Position numbers and translations under genes: made by a program. Below, one piece after another: positions 12,136 to 15,856 of a DNA stretch of 15,856 nt (the stretch's first letter is position 1; every line of letters starts with the position of its first letter). Under the pieces are notes generated by a model. That model saw only the letters and a list, made by a program, of their open reading frames with translations. It was not told the origin of the DNA and made no database searches. Source of the DNA: an uncultured Pedobacter sp. (GTDB lineage Bacteria > Bacteroidota > Bacteroidia > Sphingobacteriales > Sphingobacteriaceae); NCBI GenBank assembly GCA_946478755.1, contig CAMLDJ010000115.1:1-15856 (forward strand), in the 5' to 3' direction.

Positions 12136-14649
12136 ATGAAAATTCTGCGTTTATTGATAGGTTGCTGTATGTTGCTCGGCTTAATAGCCGTATCAGCTAC
12201 TGTTTTGGGTCAGGATTCCGGGACTTCTGCTTCATGGATCAGGATAAACCTGCTCGGCTATCAGCCGCAATCCCTCAAGGTGGCGGTTTGGGTCAGCAAA
12301 CAGGCGGAAGCATGGCCGGAGCATTTTGATGTTATAGAAAAAGAGACCGGCAAAATCGTGTATACCGCAAAAGCCATCAAGCGTTTCGGTGCTTATGGGC
12401 CATTTAAGACATCATGCCGGTTGAATTTCAGCAAGTTTAAGCTTCCAGGGCGGTATTTTATCAAAGTGGGCAATGTGTTGTCGCCGGAAGTCATCATTAA
12501 CGAAAATGTATACCACCATACTGCCGATTTTGCCCTGCGTTATATGCGGCAACAGCGCAGCGGCTTTAATCCATATTTAAAAGACAGCTGTCATACGCAA
12601 GATGGATACACGATGTATGGGCCGATGGCCGATAGTACGCACATCGATGTAAGCGGAGGATGGCATGATGCTTCCGACTACCTTCAGTATGCCACGACTT
12701 CCGCAAATGCAACCTATCATTTGCTGGCGGCATACCGGGATTTTCCGCAAGTTTTTACCGACGCTTACGAGGCAAACGGGCTTGAAGGAAAAAACGGACA
12801 GGCGGATGTATTGGACGAGGCGAGCTGGGGGCTGCAATGGCTGTTGAAGATGCATCCCAAGAAGAACTGGCTGTTTAATCAGATTGCGGACGACAGGGAT
12901 CATAAAGGGATGCGGCTACCAACAAAAGATGATGTGGACTACGGTAAAGGGAGGGAAAGGCCTGTGTATTTTGCAAATGGCAAACCACAAGGGCTGGGTA
13001 AATACCAAAGCAGGGCTACAGGAACCGCCTCTATTGCCGGGAAATTCAGCAGTGCATTTGCTTTGGGAAGCAGAATGTTTAGTGAGATTGACCGTCCGTA
13101 TGCACAGCGGCTACAAATCAGATCCAGATCCGCCTATCGTTTTGGCTTGAAACAGCCGGGTGTACAGCAAACCGCACCAAACAGGGCCCCTTATTTTTAT
13201 GAGGAGGACAACTGGAAAGACGATATGGAGTTGGCTGCGGCCGAGTTGTATCAGATGACGAATACAAAGAAGTTCTTAAAGCAGGCTGTAATTTACGCTG
13301 CAGGGGAGCAGGTAACTCCCTGGATGGGCGCCGATACGGCGAGGCATTATCAATGGTATCCCTTTCACAACTTTGGCCATTATGAAATGGCGAAAAGCGC
13401 GGATACCTCGATTTCGGCTAAGGGCTTGTCCTATTATAAGTCGGGCTTGGCGAAAGTTTGGGATAAGGCACAGCATAATGCTTTTTATAGGGGCGTTCCA
13501 TTTATATGGTGCTCAAATAATTTAACGGCATCGTTTGCTATTCAAAGCTTTTTATACCACGAGGCAAGTGGTGATGACCGTTATGAGGAACTGGCGCAGG
13601 CAAATTTCGACTGGCTGTTTGGCTGTAACCCCTGGGGTTCCTCGATGGTATACGGGCTGCCTTCATGGGGCGATACGCCGGAAGATCCGCATTCGGCATT
13701 GTCGCATTTGTATCAGTATCCTTTGGATGGCGGACTTGTTGACGGACCGGTATATGGCAGTATTTATAAAAACCTTATCGGGATCACTCTGCATCAACCG
13801 GATGAATATGCAGCGTTTCAGTCGGACCTGGTCGTGTATCATGATGATTTTGGTGACTACAGCACCAATGAACCTACCATGGATGGCACCGCCTCACTGG
13901 TCTATTTACTGGCGGCTTATGACAGCAGGGTAAAGCGGGAGTCTCCGGTATTTGAAAAGGAGCATGGCGGGATCATCAGAGGCAGGACGGATGAAAAGAA
14001 GATCGCACTTGTATTTACAGGGCATGAATTTGGGGATGGGCTGCCGCAGATTGAAAGAACTTTAAATCAATACGAGGTAAAAGGATCTTTCTTTTTTACA
14101 GGGGATTTTTATAATAATCGGGAATTTGAAGGTTTGATCAGGTCACTTAAAAAAGGCAATCATTATCTGGGCGCACATTCCAATAAGCACCTGCTGTATT
14201 GCGACTGGACAAAACGGGATAGTCTGTTGATCACAAAACCCGCTTTCATGGCAGATCTCAAAGCCAATTATGAGGCCATGGCGAGGTTTGGTATCAGGAA
14301 GAACGAAGCCCGGTTCTTTTTGCCTCCATATGAATGGTACAATGAAAGCATTGCCGGCTGGACGGAGGAAGCTGGCCTTGTTTTGATGAATTATAGTCCA
14401 GGAACGCGCTCCAATGCAGACTATACATTTCCGGAGATGGGGTCCCGTTACCTTGGCAGTGAAGCGATTTATCAGTCGATCGTTGACAGGGAGGCCAAAG
14501 GGGGGCTGAATGGTTTTTTGCTGTTGACACATGCGGGCACTGATCCAAGGAGAAAGGATAAATTTTACAACAAACTGGATGATGTGATCTTATTTTTAAA
14601 GGGAAAGGGCTATCAGCTGGTAACGGTGAATGATTTACTGAGGAAATAA
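12136..14649 (+). CDS. Exported GH9 glycoside hydrolase fused to a NodB/CE4-like deacetylase domain
   Basis: The 837-residue protein has a signal peptide (1-25, ending VLG before QDSG). An N-terminal immunoglobulin-like CelD_N domain spans about 33-122 (IRINLLGYQP at its start). The GH9 catalytic domain spans about 125-600: GGWHDASDYLQY (174-185) holds the catalytic aspartates (D178/D181), GCNPWGSSMVYG...DPHS (496-520) the conserved histidine (H519), and GDYSTNEP (573-580) the acid Glu579. From about 610 a NodB-like domain follows: FTGHEFGDG (627-635) in place of TFDDG, metal-site HSNKH (681-685), FLPPYEWYN (728-736), and LLLTHAG (795-801). GH9 enzymes are mainly endoglucanases, but some are exo-glucosaminidases. 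Pairing with a deacetylase makes an amino-sugar polymer such as chitin or chitosan a plausible substrate, which is inference. No SusC/SusD genes are nearby. No exact TAnnTTTG is found upstream; TATTTTTA at 12105-12112 is a weak candidate. Confidence 0.92.
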   Translation: MKILRLLIGCCMLLGLIAVSATVLGQDSGTSASWIRINLLGYQPQSLKVAVWVSKQAEAWPEHFDVIEKETGKIVYTAKAIKRFGAYGPFKTSCRLNFSKFKLPGRYFIKVGNVLSPEVIINENVYHHTADFALRYMRQQRSGFNPYLKDSCHTQDGYTMYGPMADSTHIDVSGGWHDASDYLQYATTSANATYHLLAAYRDFPQVFTDAYEANGLEGKNGQADVLDEASWGLQWLLKMHPKKNWLFNQIADDRDHKGMRLPTKDDVDYGKGRERPVYFANGKPQGLGKYQSRATGTASIAGKFSSAFALGSRMFSEIDRPYAQRLQIRSRSAYRFGLKQPGVQQTAPNRAPYFYEEDNWKDDMELAAAELYQMTNTKKFLKQAVIYAAGEQVTPWMGADTARHYQWYPFHNFGHYEMAKSADTSISAKGLSYYKSGLAKVWDKAQHNAFYRGVPFIWCSNNLTASFAIQSFLYHEASGDDRYEELAQANFDWLFGCNPWGSSMVYGLPSWGDTPEDPHSALSHLYQYPLDGGLVDGPVYGSIYKNLIGITLHQPDEYAAFQSDLVVYHDDFGDYSTNEPTMDGTASLVYLLAAYDSRVKRESPVFEKEHGGIIRGRTDEKKIALVFTGHEFGDGLPQIERTLNQYEVKGSFFFTGDFYNNREFEGLIRSLKKGNHYLGAHSNKHLLYCDWTKRDSLLITKPAFMADLKANYEAMARFGIRKNEARFFLPPYEWYNESIAGWTEEAGLVLMNYSPGTRSNADYTFPEMGSRYLGSEAIYQSIVDREAKGGLNGFLLLTHAGTDPRRKDKFYNKLDDVILFLKGKGYQLVTVNDLLRK

Positions 14650-14660
14650 GCAGGCTAATA

Positions 14661-14693
14661 TTTGTATACAGATAAAATAAATCAATATCTTTG
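14661..14693 (+). promoter_or_regulatory. Promoter of the small membrane protein gene
   Basis: TTTG at 14661-14664 and TATCTTTG at 14686-14693 are separated by 21 bases and both match the Bacteroidota -33/-7 consensus. The start of transcription should fall at about 14698-14700. This rules out the upstream TTG at 14662 as a start codon and supports the ATG at 14713. Confidence 0.7.
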
Positions 14694-14712
14694 CGGGCAA
14701 AGGATTAACACA

Positions 14713-14895
14713 ATGATTAAAGAGGAAAACAACAATAGTTTAGATTGGGTTTATTACATTTTAGGCCTGTTTTTTGGCATTTTAACTGCGGCAATTGTAT
14801 CAGGCAGCTTTGGCTGGTCGGTATTAGGCGGAATTATAGGATTTATATTTGGTGCCGTTTTTTTAAACAAAATTGTTAAAGGCCGTCAATATTAA
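14713..14895 (+). CDS. Small two-helix membrane protein of unknown function
   Basis: The 60-residue product begins MIKEENNNSLDW and has two hydrophobic segments, about 13-30 (VYYILGLFFGILTAAIVS) and 34-53 (WSVLGGIIGFIFGAVFLNKI), then a basic tail KGRQY. The glycine-rich GxxG spacing in the second helix would allow tight helix packing. A longer version from the TTG at 14662 is unlikely, because the promoter elements overlap that region. AAAGGA just before the ATG could serve as a ribosome site. It has its own promoter, 63 bases after the GH9 gene ends. I do not recognise a named family. Confidence 0.72.
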   Translation: MIKEENNNSLDWVYYILGLFFGILTAAIVSGSFGWSVLGGIIGFIFGAVFLNKIVKGRQY

Positions 14896-15009
14896 TTCAT
14901 CATGTCAATTTAGGGTTTCTTGTGAGGAAGTGTGCATAAGCTTATCGCTGTAAAACACACTGGATAAGTGTTGCAAGTTCATAGCCATTAAAAAAACAAT
15001 TATATACTG

Positions 15010-15564
15010 ATGAAAAGATTAGGTTTTATCGCAGTATTTGCGATGGTTACTTTAGTTGCTGAAGCTCAGGAGCCAAAATTTGCCCCTGTTGATGCCAGCC
15101 CTGCTGACATGGTATATTTTCCGCTGAATGCAGCGAAAGTAAAAGATAATTCCACGCCTGCGGTCAGACTGATCTATTCAAGACCTTCAAGAAAAGGGCG
15201 TGACATATTTGGTGTACTGGAGCAGTTTGGAAAAGTATGGCGGCTGGGGGCTAACGAGTCTACAGAAATCAAATTTTATAAGCGCGTGAACATCGGGGGA
15301 AAATCCATTAAGGCCGGTTCCTATAGCTTATTTGCTATTCCGAATCCTGGCAAATGGACTTTGATCATTAATAAGCAGACGGACCGCTGGGGTGCTTTTA
15401 CTTATGATCAGACTAAAGATGTGGTTCGGGTGGATGTTCCTGTGAAAAGGGTGGAAAAACCTCTCGAAACTTTTTCTGCTACCTTTACGGCACAACCGGA
15501 AGGGGCGAATATGGTGCTTGCCTGGGACCGCGTTTTAGTAGAGCTTCCGATAAAAATTAAATAA
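15010..15564 (+). CDS. Exported DUF2911 domain protein
   Basis: The 184-residue protein has a signal peptide (1-19, ending LVAEA before QEPKF). The rest is a single DUF2911 domain: IYSRPSRKGRDIFG (55-68), then GKVWRLGANESTEIKFYK with the family WRxGAxEST motif, AGSYSLFAIP and WTLIINKQTDRWGAF. The final strand is near MVLAWDRVLVELPI. The family is common in Bacteroidota and has no assigned biochemical function; the protein is expected to be periplasmic or secreted. A 16-base leader identical to one before the thioredoxin gene precedes the ATG. The gene converges on the SMR exporter with only 10 bases between the stop codons. Confidence 0.9.
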   Translation: MKRLGFIAVFAMVTLVAEAQEPKFAPVDASPADMVYFPLNAAKVKDNSTPAVRLIYSRPSRKGRDIFGVLEQFGKVWRLGANESTEIKFYKRVNIGGKSIKAGSYSLFAIPNPGKWTLIINKQTDRWGAFTYDQTKDVVRVDVPVKRVEKPLETFSATFTAQPEGANMVLAWDRVLVELPIKIK

Positions 15565-15574
15565 TTGTGCCGGC

Positions 15575-15856
15575 TCAATGTCCGGCGGCAACAAATTTCA
15601 AGCCTAGAATGGAGCCGATCAGGGAGGAAATAAAAAAAACTCTCCAGAAGTTAACGGGTTCGTCGAAGAAGAAAATTCCGACAAGTACTGTTCCGACGGC
15701 ACCAATCCCTGTCCACACCGCATAAGCAGTACCCATTGGTAAGGTCTGTGTCGCTTTATTCAGCAATAAGAAGCTAAGTATGATGCAGACGAAAAATCCT
15801 GCACTCCATTTCATGTTGCTAAAGTTGTTTGAAAGCTTCAGGCAGGTTGTAAAACC
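15575..15856 (-). CDS. SMR-family exporter, Gdx/SugE-like, 5' end beyond the window
   Basis: The minus-strand frame is open from the stop at 15575 to the window edge, giving 93 residues without a start. The first visible residues, GFTTCLKLSNNFSN, align with the end of the first SMR helix (as in GLKYTHGF of SugE), so the Met at 15814 is internal and about 12-15 residues are missing beyond the edge. Helices 2 to 4 follow, with LPMGTAYAVWTGIGAVG in place of the EmrE IPTGIAYAIWSGVG. This segment is close to the Gdx/SugE subfamily, whose members export guanidinium or quaternary ammonium compounds. The essential Glu of helix 1 would be just outside the window. SMR proteins work as dual-topology dimers in the inner membrane; a second SMR gene could lie beyond the edge. 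Confidence 0.88.
   Translation of the reverse strand, partial: GFTTCLKLSNNFSNMKWSAGFFVCIILSFLLLNKATQTLPMGTAYAVWTGIGAVGTVLVGIFFFDEPVNFWRVFFISSLIGSILGLKFVAAGH

Noticed and set aside
12015..12329. 104-codon frame across the tetR-GH9 intergenic region
   Set aside because: It covers the operator palindrome and overlaps the GH9 signal peptide in another frame; no supporting motif.
14662..14712. Upstream TTG start for the small membrane protein
   Set aside because: The -33 and -7 promoter elements occupy this stretch, so it would not be in the mRNA; ATG at 14713 fits better.
15569..15586. GCCGG-N8-CCGGC inverted repeat between the convergent DUF2911 and SMR genes as a terminator
   Set aside because: The stem is only five pairs, lacks a T-run and lies partly inside the SMR coding region.
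1..15856. CRISPR array, tRNA or rRNA genes, toxin-antitoxin or defence systems
   Set aside because: I saw no regularly spaced repeats, no cloverleaf or rRNA-like sequence and no proteins typical of such systems on either strand.

Overview
The window looks like chromosomal DNA from a Bacteroidota member, most likely a Pedobacter-like sphingobacterium. That placement is an inference from three things. Several genes are preceded by the Bacteroidota -7 box TAnnTTTG. Leaders before start codons are A-rich rather than Shine-Dalgarno-like. The protein families are typical of the group: DUF2911, DUF6952-like, a Bacteroidota-style PEP carboxylase, and a TetR/TolC/HlyD/DHA2 efflux operon. I see no rRNA, tRNA, CRISPR array, phage genes or intact insertion sequence.

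Left part (1-4558). A secreted cyclophilin-type peptidyl-prolyl isomerase lies on the minus strand, perhaps followed at the window edge by the start of another gene. Then on the plus strand come a secreted YceI-like lipid-binding protein, a 416-base gap with a hairpin and a 19-bp tandem repeat, and a short exported FAD-oxidoreductase-like protein. A tight three-gene unit follows: 2-Cys peroxiredoxin, thioredoxin-like protein and a small DUF6952-type protein. Its promoter is clear and a possible OxyR-like dyad lies upstream. The unit is probably a peroxide-reduction module.

Middle (4570-12050). A perfect 22-bp stem terminator separates the peroxiredoxin unit from the convergent PEP carboxylase gene (ppc, minus strand). 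Next is a four-gene minus-strand operon for drug export: tetR, tolC-like, emrA-like and emrB-like. The products would form a repressor plus a complete tripartite pump. A perfect 28-bp palindrome overlaps the operon's -7 box just before tetR, which points to autoregulation. A 15-bp stem terminator closes the operon.

Right part (12136-15856). Divergent from the efflux operon is a large secreted two-domain enzyme: a GH9 glycoside hydrolase with intact catalytic residues fused to a NodB/CE4-like deacetylase domain with an unusual first motif. It is followed by a 60-residue two-helix membrane protein with its own promoter, an exported DUF2911 protein, and a convergent SMR (Gdx/SugE-like) exporter whose 5' end lies beyond the window.

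Most of the window is ordinary housekeeping and accessory content. The best leads are the GH9-NodB fusion and its altered motif, the short FAD protein with SLH-like tail, the three-gene peroxide module, and the palindrome controlling the pump. I see no clear sign of a wholly new multi-gene system.
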